Below the pieces are notes generated by a model. The model was not told where the DNA came from, ran no database searches, and saw only the letters and a program-made list of their open reading frames with translations. A program made the position numbers and the translations under genes. Below are positions 34,248 to 42,392 of a stretch of DNA of 64,000 bases, piece by piece; the stretch's first letter is position 1; every line of letters begins with the position of its first letter. Source of the stretch: Winogradskya consettensis (lineage in GTDB: Bacteria > Actinomycetota > Actinomycetes > Mycobacteriales > Micromonosporaceae); the NCBI RefSeq assembly GCF_018332715.1, contig NZ_BOQP01000052.1:248001-312000 (forward strand). The letters run 5' to 3'.

Positions 34248-36518
34248 TCAGCGGTGGTACGTCAGCTTCGCGGAGTTCCGGAGGTTGCCCGCTTTGTCGT
34301 ACGCGCGCAGCTGAACCGTGAACGTCTTGCCGTACTTCTTGGGGTTGAGCACGAAGCTGTAGCCGGCCTTGGCATCGGTACCCACCACCTTGCCGTTGAC
34401 CAGCAGCTGCACCTTGGCCACGCCGTTACGGTCGCTCGCCGACGCCGCGAACGTCACCTTCTTGGTCAGCTTCGACTTGTTCTTCGGCGCCTTGGTGACC
34501 TTGACCGTCGGCGCGGTGTTGTCGACGATCAAGGTCCGCGTAACGCTTGCCGAGTTGCCCAGCTTGTCGACGCCCACCCACGTGATCGCCTTGACGCCGT
34601 CCTTGCCCGACGAGACGCGTACCGACGTCACCGATCCGCTCTTGCTCTTGAGGTTCGTGACCGCAACACCGTGCGCGTCCGAAGCCTTGACCGAGGTCAC
34701 GTACGTCGTACCCCGGATCAGCTTGTTCTGGCTCGGAGCGACGGTCATCGTGGGGCCGGCCTTGTCGATGTTCACCTTGAACGACTTCGACGAGGTGTTG
34801 CCCGCGACGTCCCAGACCTGCAACTGCACGGTCGCGCTGGCCCCGAGGCTACGCGCGTCCCAGGAGAAGGTCTGGCTGCTCGACTTCACCGCGCCGTTGA
34901 CCTTCCACTCGGCCCGGGCGATCTTCGACCCGTCCTGAACCGTCGGCTTCAGCGTGCTGACGCCGCCGACCCAGCCCGCACCCGTGTCCAGCCGGTTCGT
35001 CGAATACGACCCGCCGAAGTCCACCCGCGCGATCACCGGCGCCTGGTCATCCACAACGTAGTTGGTAGCCAGGGTCGTGGTGTTGCCGGCGAAGTCGAAA
35101 AGAACGAACTGCGGCGAGGTAGCTCCGCTGGTCGCATTCCACGTGTACGACCGCGGCGGGTCCTCCATCAGCTGACTACGCACCCCGCCGTCGATCACAT
35201 CAACCCGCCACGCGTCATCGGACACGCCCGTGAGGGTGATCGGAACCGGCCCGCTCTGCACCGGCGACCCCGCTGCCGGCGAGAACCCAGCGGTGGGCAG
35301 CACGTTGTCGACGTGCACCTTGACCGACTTCTCGGCGAAGTTTCCCGCAGCGTCAGTGGCCCGCACGACAACGGTGGCGTCGGTGTCGTTCTTGAGGCTC
35401 TTGGTAGAGACCTTGCAGCCACCCGCCAGGGTGCAATCCACCTTGAGCGACCCGTTGACGGTCGCCCCCACCTCGGTAACGCCGACGTTGTCAGCCGTGC
35501 CCGGTGCGAACGAAAGCTCCGCGGGGGCCCACTGACCAGCGAGAAGACCGGTGTCCACGACGACCGGCTTGCTCCGATCGGTGCCGTCGCCCGTGCTCGG
35601 GTTCGCCGCCAGCAGCGCCGCATTGTTGGACGCGTCCAGGTCCGCGAGGGGCTTGCACTGGCACGGCGGGTTCACCCGAACCGTCCCCTGCGCATCAGCC
35701 ACCACCTTGTCGACCTTCAAGGTGAACGTCCAGGTCGCGGTCTCCCCCGCCTTGAACAGGGACGGCGCCGCACAGACATAGTGCGAGACGTCCTCGTCCT
35801 GCTCGCAGTCCTTCGCACTGACGAACGACGTACCGGCCGGAATCGCCACCACAACCTCGGCCAACGACAACCCGGACCCGTCGAGCGAAGCCGGCCCGGC
35901 GTTGCGCACACCCACCGTGGCCTGCACCTCGTCGCCGACCGCACCGGAAACCGTGTCCCCGATCGCGACGAGGTCAACGCCGTTCGTGCCGCTCACGTCG
36001 ACATCGACAGCCTGGAAGGAGCCACTCGTGCTCTCCCCGAGCTTGTCGCCCTCCTGCAACTCAAGGGTGCCGCCGACGCCTGCGGCGCCCCGGTCACGCC
36101 CCACAACCTCCGCAGCGGTCAGCCAACTGAACTGACCGTTCAAGCCAACCGGCGCACGGGTGTCCGCACGAACCTTGTACGGCAGAACAACCCGGTAACT
36201 CTTCCCCGGCTCCAACGTCTCACCGAACGTACAGAGCCGCGCCGCCCCCTCGAAGTAGTCACAGTTGGAGAACTCATCGGTGGTCTCAAAAGCCCACCCG
36301 GTATTGAGCGCAACCCCAACACCATCCAGCGCCGTGGTCCCTTTATTGGTAACCGACAGGGTGACATCGAAGTCCCCACCCAGCTCAGCGCTGAGCTGCT
36401 GCGACGCTCCTGCAAGCAAAACTGAGTCACTGTCCGCAAAGGCCGGCGCCGCCAACGTGGCAGACGCCACAGCGGCAACCGTCCCCGCCACAGCCCAACG
36501 AAATATGAAATGCGTCAA
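34248..36518 (-). CDS. Large secreted protein with repeated Ig-like domains
   Basis: A 756-residue exported protein. The signal peptide ends at PAFA (about 28). An N-terminal domain (30-160) and a DUF11-like repeat (170-290; DEVQATVGVRNAGPASLDGSG) are followed by four or five bacterial Ig-like modules. Each module carries the D-x-A-G-N signature (DAAGNFAEKS, DFAGNTTTL, DVAGNTSSKS, DKLGNSASV, DKAGNLRNS). There is no sorting motif or membrane anchor at the C-terminus (ending KLTYHR), so it is probably released or held non-covalently. Start codon TTG with a GGGAGGA site 7 bases before it. Adhesive or structural role inferred from domain type only. Confidence 0.75.
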   Translation of the reverse strand: MTHFIFRWAVAGTVAAVASATLAAPAFADSDSVLLAGASQQLSAELGGDFDVTLSVTNKGTTALDGVGVALNTGWAFETTDEFSNCDYFEGAARLCTFGETLEPGKSYRVVLPYKVRADTRAPVGLNGQFSWLTAAEVVGRDRGAAGVGGTLELQEGDKLGESTSGSFQAVDVDVSGTNGVDLVAIGDTVSGAVGDEVQATVGVRNAGPASLDGSGLSLAEVVVAIPAGTSFVSAKDCEQDEDVSHYVCAAPSLFKAGETATWTFTLKVDKVVADAQGTVRVNPPCQCKPLADLDASNNAALLAANPSTGDGTDRSKPVVVDTGLLAGQWAPAELSFAPGTADNVGVTEVGATVNGSLKVDCTLAGGCKVSTKSLKNDTDATVVVRATDAAGNFAEKSVKVHVDNVLPTAGFSPAAGSPVQSGPVPITLTGVSDDAWRVDVIDGGVRSQLMEDPPRSYTWNATSGATSPQFVLFDFAGNTTTLATNYVVDDQAPVIARVDFGGSYSTNRLDTGAGWVGGVSTLKPTVQDGSKIARAEWKVNGAVKSSSQTFSWDARSLGASATVQLQVWDVAGNTSSKSFKVNIDKAGPTMTVAPSQNKLIRGTTYVTSVKASDAHGVAVTNLKSKSGSVTSVRVSSGKDGVKAITWVGVDKLGNSASVTRTLIVDNTAPTVKVTKAPKNKSKLTKKVTFAASASDRNGVAKVQLLVNGKVVGTDAKAGYSFVLNPKKYGKTFTVQLRAYDKAGNLRNSAKLTYHR

Positions 36519-36619
36519 CGGGTTCCTCCCGCGCTAACCCGAAACATCAAAGTAGAGGCATCCTAGGAGACCCCACCCCCGAGCCGCTGCCCCGTTTAGC
36601 GCACCCACTCAGCCGGACG

Positions 36620-39397
36620 TCAGTCGTCGAGCCGGCGCAGCGAATCCTGAACGTCGTCGACGCCCGGGTGCTCGAGCGCTGTCAGCAGTCTTTCCGCCTC
36701 CGTCCACGCGATGCGCGCTGCGGCGGGATGCCCGGCCGCGCAGTGTGAGTCGCCGAGGTGCACGAGCAGATCGGCGACGAACCCGTCGTGATGCAGGGTC
36801 CTGGCCAGAACGAGGCCACGCTGGTAGCAGTCGACGGCCTCGGTGAGGTGACCGAGGTGGTGGTGGGCGAACCCGAGGCTGTCCCAGGCGCTGGTGGCGC
36901 CGTGCAGGTCATCGTCCGCCTCGAAAAGCTCGAGTGCCTGCCGGCAGTGCGACAGAGTGTGCTCGTACTCGCCGAGCAACGCGTGGTACCACCCGATCGC
37001 GTTCAGCGCCTCGGCCTGCCCGGTCCGGTCATCGGTGCCGGCGAAGAGCACCAAAGCCTGCCGGGCATGATCGAGGGCGGTCGCGGGCTGCTTCTGCTGG
37101 CCCGACAGGTACGCGAGGTGGTGCTGGGTGCGGGCCTGACCGATGCGGTCGCCCATCGTCGAGAAGAGCTCCAGCGCGCGCCTCAGGTTGTCGCTTGCCT
37201 CCCCGTAGCGGCCGAGCCGGGTGTTGGCCTGAGACAGGTTGCGATGCCCGTAGGCGCGGGCCGGCAGCTCGCCGAGGCGGCCTGCGCACTCGATGGCGAT
37301 CTGCCAGGCCGCGACCCGATCGTGCACATGACCCTTCCGAGTGGAATAGGTGTCCAGCGACCAGGCCAGCTGCCATGCGATCCGGTCTAGCCCCACCGCA
37401 GCGGCCTGGCGCAGCGCGGCCAGCATGACGGCACGGTGCTCGCCGTACCAGCTCATGGCGGCGTTGAGATCCTTGAGCCGTTCCGGGCACGCGCCGGCTG
37501 ACGGCTCGCCGAGGGGCAGCACGACAGGCTCACGGGTCGGGTTGAGCAGTTGGTCCGCCGCATATGCGGTGTGCGCGTAATGATCGAGCAGTCGGACTAT
37601 GGCCGCCCGGCGGACATCTTCCGAATCATCGCTGCGGGCGAGCTCGGCGGCGTACTCGCGCAGCAGGTCGTGCTGGCTGTAGCGGCCGGGGGCGTACTCG
37701 GTCACCAGGTTCGCACGAGTCAGCTCCCGCAGGGGCGTGCGAAGGTCCCGCTCCGGCAGCCCGGCCAGGCTGCTCAACGCAGGGACGTCGAAGTCGGGTC
37801 CAACGGCGAGCCCGAGCAGCCGGAACAGTCTGGCGGCGGGCTCGCTCAGCGCGGCGTACGACCACGAGAGCACCGCCCGGACGTCACTGGCCGGGTCGCC
37901 GACATCCAACGCGGTCAGCCGGTCACTGGCCTCGCTGAGCTCGGCGGCGAGCGCAGCCAGCGGAAAGTTCGTCTGCCGGGTCCGGGCCACGGCAATGCTC
38001 AATGCCAGCGGCAACCGGGCGCAAGCCGTGATGACCTGATCCATGGCGTCGCGCTGTGCGGCGATCCCCGGTCCAAGCCGGTTGATCAGCAGTTCCTCGG
38101 CCTCCGCTCTGGACAGAAGGCCCAGCGGTAGGGAGGACGCTCCGTCGGCCAGCAGGCCAGTGAGGTGAGCGCGGCTGGTCACCACGACGACAACGGTAGC
38201 GGTGCCCGGCAGCAACGGCCGGACCTGCTCGACGTCGCGGGCGTTGTCGAGCACCAGTAGTAGCCGCCGGCCGGCCACCACGCTGCGGTACAGGGCGGCT
38301 TGCGCGTCGAGGGTGGCCGGCACACGCTCAGGTGCGACGCCCAGCGCATCGAGCAGGCTGCGGAGCGCCTCTTGCGGGGAGACGACCTGTCCGGTGAGGT
38401 CGAAACCGCGCAGGCTCAGGAAGATCTGGCCGTCCGGGAAACGGGACCGCACCTTGTGGGACCAGTGCACGGCGAGGGCGGTCTTGCCCACCCCCGCGGT
38501 GCCGGACACCACCGCGACGGCCATCGCTGTCTCCGCGAGCAAAGAGTCCAACGTGTGCAGTGCCGAGGTACGGCCGGCGAAACCGGGAACATCCGCCGGC
38601 AGTTGGGCCGGCATGACTACGGTTGCCCGCACTCCGGCCACCTTTTCGGCGGTGTCCCGCGGCGCCACGGGTTCGCCGCGCAGAATGGCCTGGTGCAGCG
38701 TCTGCAGTGTGGCGCTGGGATCGGCACCCAACTCCTCGGCGAGCCGACGACGGAACTCGGCGTAATACGCCAGCGCGTCGGCGGGCCGGCCGGCGGCTAC
38801 GTAAGCGCGAATCACCACATCGGCCAGCGGCTCCGTCAGTGGGTGATCAATGGCGAGTTCAGTCAGTGGTCCGAGGACCGTGAGCGGGCTGCCGACCCGC
38901 AACTCGGCGAGCCCCCAAGCCACCGTAGCGGCGAGGTACTGCTCCCTGTACGCGTCACGGGAGCGTTCGACCCAGCTCCCCTTCAGACCATCGAGTGGCT
39001 TGGCTCGCCACAACCCGCGCGCCGTACGCAGCAGCGTCAGCGCAGTGGACGGGTCGGCACCGCGGGCGCGCCGGACGTGATCGGCGAACCGGTGGGCGTC
39101 GACTCGTTCGGGCGCCATGTCGAGGACGTAGCCGCTGGAGCGGCGCAGCAGGCGGGCCGGTGGCGTGCCTGCCGCGGAAACCAACAGCCGCCGAAGGTGA
39201 GTGATGTGCACCTGCAGAACACGGGCCGCCGTCGGCGGCGGTTCGTCCCATACGCGCATGGCAAGAGCGTCGATGGTGACCGGGCGACTCACATCGACCG
39301 CCAAGGCCGCCAGCGTGTGCCGTCGCTGCGGTGGACCGAGCTCGACCGATCTTCCGTCCGCCCAGATCTCCACCGGACCCAGCAGTCGGACCTCCAC
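36620..39397 (-). CDS. AfsR/SARP-type transcription regulator with NB-ARC and TPR domains
   Basis: A 925-residue regulator. OmpR-like winged HTH (1-85; MEVRLLGPVEIW start), bacterial activator domain BTAD (90-245; VDAHRFADHVRRAR...YAEFRRRLAEELGADPS), NB-ARC ATPase (about 275-560; Walker A VSGTAGVGKTALA, Walker B RRLLLVLDNA), and a C-terminal TPR array (600-920). This is the AfsR layout of regulators that switch antibiotic clusters in actinomycetes. The GTG at 39397 is preferred over GTG 39439 because it has a GGGAG site and gives the usual start. It may control the PKS 20 kb away or something elsewhere; context does not tell. Confidence 0.9.
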   Translation of the reverse strand: MEVRLLGPVEIWADGRSVELGPPQRRHTLAALAVDVSRPVTIDALAMRVWDEPPPTAARVLQVHITHLRRLLVSAAGTPPARLLRRSSGYVLDMAPERVDAHRFADHVRRARGADPSTALTLLRTARGLWRAKPLDGLKGSWVERSRDAYREQYLAATVAWGLAELRVGSPLTVLGPLTELAIDHPLTEPLADVVIRAYVAAGRPADALAYYAEFRRRLAEELGADPSATLQTLHQAILRGEPVAPRDTAEKVAGVRATVVMPAQLPADVPGFAGRTSALHTLDSLLAETAMAVAVVSGTAGVGKTALAVHWSHKVRSRFPDGQIFLSLRGFDLTGQVVSPQEALRSLLDALGVAPERVPATLDAQAALYRSVVAGRRLLLVLDNARDVEQVRPLLPGTATVVVVVTSRAHLTGLLADGASSLPLGLLSRAEAEELLINRLGPGIAAQRDAMDQVITACARLPLALSIAVARTRQTNFPLAALAAELSEASDRLTALDVGDPASDVRAVLSWSYAALSEPAARLFRLLGLAVGPDFDVPALSSLAGLPERDLRTPLRELTRANLVTEYAPGRYSQHDLLREYAAELARSDDSEDVRRAAIVRLLDHYAHTAYAADQLLNPTREPVVLPLGEPSAGACPERLKDLNAAMSWYGEHRAVMLAALRQAAAVGLDRIAWQLAWSLDTYSTRKGHVHDRVAAWQIAIECAGRLGELPARAYGHRNLSQANTRLGRYGEASDNLRRALELFSTMGDRIGQARTQHHLAYLSGQQKQPATALDHARQALVLFAGTDDRTGQAEALNAIGWYHALLGEYEHTLSHCRQALELFEADDDLHGATSAWDSLGFAHHHLGHLTEAVDCYQRGLVLARTLHHDGFVADLLVHLGDSHCAAGHPAAARIAWTEAERLLTALEHPGVDDVQDSLRRLDD

Positions 39398-39439
39398 CGC
39401 GGTCTCCCGTTCTCGAACGTCTGCACATCCCGACGGCAC

Positions 39440-39721
39440 GCTGTCACTCCCCGCGGACCAGCGTCACATCCGCCGGGCCTCGGCGACAACACTTTATTAA
39501 CAGTACGAGGCCAAGCTTGGCGTCACGACGATCAAGCCGGCCGACGGAAACCGAGGACGGGCCGGGCCATGTAATACGGGGGTGGCTCGGCCCTGTTCAC
39601 GATTTCCGGCCGGTCGAGTTCGACGGCCGCGACCTCGTGATGGCGCAGACGAAACCACCGGGCTGACAATTCCTCAGCCACGCCCGGTGGGACCGCCGCC
39701 GTGTCACCTCGCTGTCAGTAG
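39440..39721. other. Gene-free scar sequence before the integrase remnant
   Basis: About 280 bp with no convincing gene. One frame ends HDFRPVEFDGRDLVMAQTKP at a TGA near 39664, which looks like the tail of a lost coding sequence, but no family can be named. The AT-richer stretch near 39490 (ACTTTATTAAC) stands out from the surrounding GC-rich DNA. Probably debris of the same element as the integrase pseudogene, and it also holds the promoter of the SARP gene. Confidence 0.35.
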
Positions 39722-40763
39722 GTGCCTTGCGCAGCTGCGGCGTTCGCAGAGGCGATGGACATGGGCATCTGCGGGCTGGCGGCTCCGCCAGCTCCGCCGG
39801 CGAAACCTCGACCGGGCACGCGACGGCCGGCACGTGCTCGCTTCCCAGACATCCACCGCCCGCCACGCCCGAACCGGCTCGAAGGCAGGCGACGCGAACC
39901 ACTACGGCACCGCTACATCGTTCCCGGCCTTGGTAAGCGACGGCTCGACAAGCTGCTCAACAGCGACGTGCAGACGTGACTGAACCGGCTGCGGCGGGAT
40001 TGTCAGTGCTGTGCTCAAGGCAAGGACTCCCGTCGGCCGCCGGCCCAGCGGTGCTGCGCTCTCGGCAAGCGTTGCGGCAACCTGCCTTCGGCAAACACCG
40101 TGGTCCATCTGCGCCGGGTGCTGCGGACGCTGCTCAACCAGGCGATCACCGATGGGCACCTCACACAGAACGCGGCGAAGAAGGTCAAGCTGCCGTCGAC
40201 GCGGGTCAAGAAGCGCCGGGCATGGACGAGCGACAAAGCTCGGCTGCGCAAGGGAGAGATGCCGGGCACGACGTGGGACCGCATTGACCTCGGCGTCGGC
40301 GAGATCATGGTGGATCTGCAGCTCCAGCGAGTCGGCCATGAGCTCCTGCACCGCGAGACCAAGATTCCCAACTCAGATGACGCGCTGCCGTTCCCGGACG
40401 TCTACTCAGTCGCTCTGCAAAAGCGGGCCGTCGCTCAGAAGGCAGCCAAAGAGGCGGCCGGCGACGCATGGCATTTGTCGGAGCTCGTCTTCACGACCCG
40501 CTTCGGAACGCCGATCGAGCCGCGCAACTTCAACCGCTGCGGGGGACCGGCGGTGTGACGCGGCCGGCATCCGTCGGATCACCGTCCGGGATGCCCGGCG
40601 CACCTGCGCCTCCCTGCTGGCCGGCCTCGACGTGCACCCGCGCGTGGCGATGCAGATCCTCCGGCATGCACAGTTCGCCATCACGATGGGGATCTGCACG
40701 GTGGTGTCGTCGGCATCGACCCGCGCCGCCCTGAAGAAGCTGGGCGAATCGCTCGACCGCTGA
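39722..40763 (+). pseudogene. Tyrosine integrase pseudogene (several inactivating lesions)
   Basis: Translated pieces align in order with actinobacterial AICE/phage tyrosine integrases: RYIVPGLGKRRLDKLLNSDV (about 39911), then after a TGA (39977-39979) at a conserved Trp codon comes LNRLRRDCQCCAQGKDSRRP, LRTLLNQAITDGHLTQNAAK and KRRAWTSDKAR. About 50 residues expected before the catalytic-Arg segment are then missing (ARLRKGEMPGTTWDRIDL). Near 40550 the frame shifts by one base into RITVRDARRTCASLLAGLDV and LRHAQFAITM. The catalytic Tyr position reads Cys (MGICTVVSS instead of MxIYTxVSS). A nonsense codon, a deletion, a frameshift and loss of the nucleophile make it dead. It lies at the 3' side of tRNA-Lys, the usual target of such elements. 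The 5' limit is approximate. Confidence 0.85.
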
Positions 40764-40843
40764 GCTACTGCTGTACTTCGTTGCTGCACGAGGCACCCAG
40801 CTATGCTGCGAGGTAGCAGCGCAACCCCTCTGACCAGGGTTTT

Positions 40844-40918
40844 TGGTGGGCCGCCCGGGACTCGAACCCGGAACCTAAGGATTAAAAGTCCTCAGCTCTG
40901 CCATTGAGCTAGCAGCCC
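40844..40918 (-). tRNA. tRNA-Lys (anticodon TTT)
   Basis: Read on the minus strand: acceptor GGGCTGC (40918-40912) pairs with GCGGCCC with one G-U pair; D arm GCTC/GAGC; anticodon arm GAGGA-CTTTTAA-TCCTT with TTT at the centre; T arm CCGGG-TTCGAGT-CCCGG; discriminator A and an encoded CCA (40846-40844). All arms are complete, so the gene is functional despite the decayed integrase beside its 3' end. Confidence 0.95.
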
Positions 40919-41014
40919 GCGCTGATCAGATTACCCGACGCGGGAGAGCGAGGCGGGACAGCGGCAGCCCTCTCGGGCAGCGGGCTTTATGCACAGGGTT
41001 ATCCACAGGCAGTG

Positions 41015-41440
41015 TCAGACCTCGCTCAGGGCCATTTCGACCTCGCGCTCGCGAGCGCGGTGGAGGCTCTCGGCCACCTCGAGCGGGTCGATGCCGGTGT
41101 TCTCGACGTTGTCGGCGATGGTGACCCACACGCCGCGGGCGACGGTGAGGGCGTGGGTGATGGCGGTGGCGCGGTCGGGGGCGTTGATGACGCGGACGAA
41201 GCTCAGGTCGGCGACGGCGTGGGCGCAGGCTTCGGACGGCTCGGTGCAGACGGCGAGGATCTCGCAGGAGATGCCCTGGGCGAAGAGGTGCTGGGCGACC
41301 GGCCACGCGGACTCGCGCAGGCCACCGGCCGGCTGGCAGGAGGGCAGCACGACGCTGCACTCGACACCCGCGTCCGCCGTACGGTTCAGGCCCTGAATCA
41401 CCGTCATCGAACCCCACACGACCTTGATCTCTGCGCTCAT
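41015..41440 (-). CDS. Short GT2-like protein (truncated glycosyltransferase fold)
   Basis: A 141-residue protein. ECSVVLPSCQPAGGLRES, ISCEILAVCTEPSEACA, and DRATAITHALTVARGVWVTIADN follow the pattern of the first 100 residues of a family 2 glycosyltransferase (beta1-loop, beta2 after the variable helix, then the strand ending in an acidic motif). The rest of a GT2 domain is missing and the usual DxD is only AD, so activity is doubtful. The ATG at 41440 has a strong AGGGAGG site. It could be a degenerate gene or a small protein with a new role. No neighbour suggests a pathway. Confidence 0.5.
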   Translation of the reverse strand: MSAEIKVVWGSMTVIQGLNRTADAGVECSVVLPSCQPAGGLRESAWPVAQHLFAQGISCEILAVCTEPSEACAHAVADLSFVRVINAPDRATAITHALTVARGVWVTIADNVENTGIDPLEVAESLHRAREREVEMALSEV

Positions 41441-41508
41441 GCCTCCCTGATCGGAGCCCCGGCTCAAGCCAAGCTCAAGCCACGCTCAGATCCCGATATG
41501 CAAATGCC

Positions 41509-41577
41509 GAGGAGCCCGGTAGGCAAATATCGAGGAGTCCGGTAGGCAAATGTTGAGGCGTCCGGTAGGCAAATCCG
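41509..41577 (+). repeat. Three 23-bp direct repeats upstream of a methyltransferase gene
   Basis: Three consecutive 23-base copies of GAGGAGTCCGGTAGGCAAAT plus three variable bases, with a partial fourth (ATGCAAATGCC) just before. The array ends 17 bases before the likely ATG of the methyltransferase. Position and regular spacing suit an operator or an iteron-like site; simple slippage is the alternative. Confidence 0.85.
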
Positions 41578-41594
41578 GCATCGTGGAGTCCAAT

Positions 41595-42392
41595 ATGGAG
41601 GTGACGGACGAGTTCGACACCGGGGTGGTGCACCCCGCGCGACGCTACAACTACTGGCTGGGCGGCACGGACAACTTCGCGGCCGACCGCGAGTCCGGGG
41701 ATCTGCTGGCCAAGTCGTACCCTGCGGCTCGGACAGCCGCCCGCGCCAACAGGGCGTTTCTGCAGCGTGCCGTCCGGTTTCTCGCCGCTGAGGCCGGTGT
41801 CCGGCAGTTCCTCGACATCGGCACGGGCCTGCCGACCGCGGACAACACCCATGAGGTCGCGCAGGCCATCGACCCGACCTGCCGAGTTGTGTACGCCGAC
41901 AACGACCCGCTCGTCACAGCCCACGCCCGGGCCCTGCTGACCAGCACTCCCGAGGGCCGCACCCGTTACCTCGAAGCCGACCTGCGGGAGCCCGCGCGGA
42001 TCCTCGAATCGCTGGAGATCCTAGACCTGACCCAGCCGGTGGCGTTGGTGCTGGTCGCGGTCGTGCACTTCCTGCCGGAGCAGGAGGAGGCACGGCGGAT
42101 CGTGCGGGTTCTGCTCGACGCCCTGCCCGCCGGCAGCTACCTGGCGATGTCCTGCGCCACGACCGACCTGCTGACGCCGGAGGTGAAGGCGAATTGGGAC
42201 GAGTCACTGCGTACGGGCAGATCGGATGTCCACCCACGCACCCGGGCCGAATTCGCCGGTTTCTTCGCCGGCCTTGAGCTGGTCGACCCGGGCACCGTCC
42301 CGGTGGGTGAGTGGCGGTCCGCGGAGCCGGTGGAGGCCTCGCTCTACGGCGCGGTCGGACGCATGTCACCTGCCACGCTCACCCGCAGGTAG
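41595..42392 (+). CDS. SAM-dependent methyltransferase (DUF574 type)
   Basis: A 265-residue protein of the actinobacterial S-adenosyl methyltransferase family once named DUF574. Signatures: HPARRYNYWLGGTDNFAADR (substrate-side N-terminus), FLDIGTGLPTADNTHEVAQ (SAM-binding motif I), VVYADNDPLVTAHARALL (motif II acid) and VALVLVAVVHFLPEQEE. Substrates are not known for most members. The start at 41595 (MEVTDEFDTG) is picked because family proteins begin at this point; upstream in-frame codons run into the 23-bp repeats. The 3' end overlaps the SWIM gene on the other strand by 49 bp. Confidence 0.88.
   Translation: MEVTDEFDTGVVHPARRYNYWLGGTDNFAADRESGDLLAKSYPAARTAARANRAFLQRAVRFLAAEAGVRQFLDIGTGLPTADNTHEVAQAIDPTCRVVYADNDPLVTAHARALLTSTPEGRTRYLEADLREPARILESLEILDLTQPVALVLVAVVHFLPEQEEARRIVRVLLDALPAGSYLAMSCATTDLLTPEVKANWDESLRTGRSDVHPRTRAEFAGFFAGLELVDPGTVPVGEWRSAEPVEASLYGAVGRMSPATLTRR

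Noticed and set aside
33900..36425. 841-codon plus-strand frame opposite the Ig-like surface protein
   Set aside because: Runs out of the end of the small secreted gene in another frame, is Arg/His/Pro-rich, and has no domain; the minus-strand protein has clear Ig-like repeats and a signal peptide.
40764..41014. A second tRNA-end copy (attR/attL) near the integrase remnant
   Set aside because: No duplicate of the tRNA-Lys 3' end was seen elsewhere in the window.
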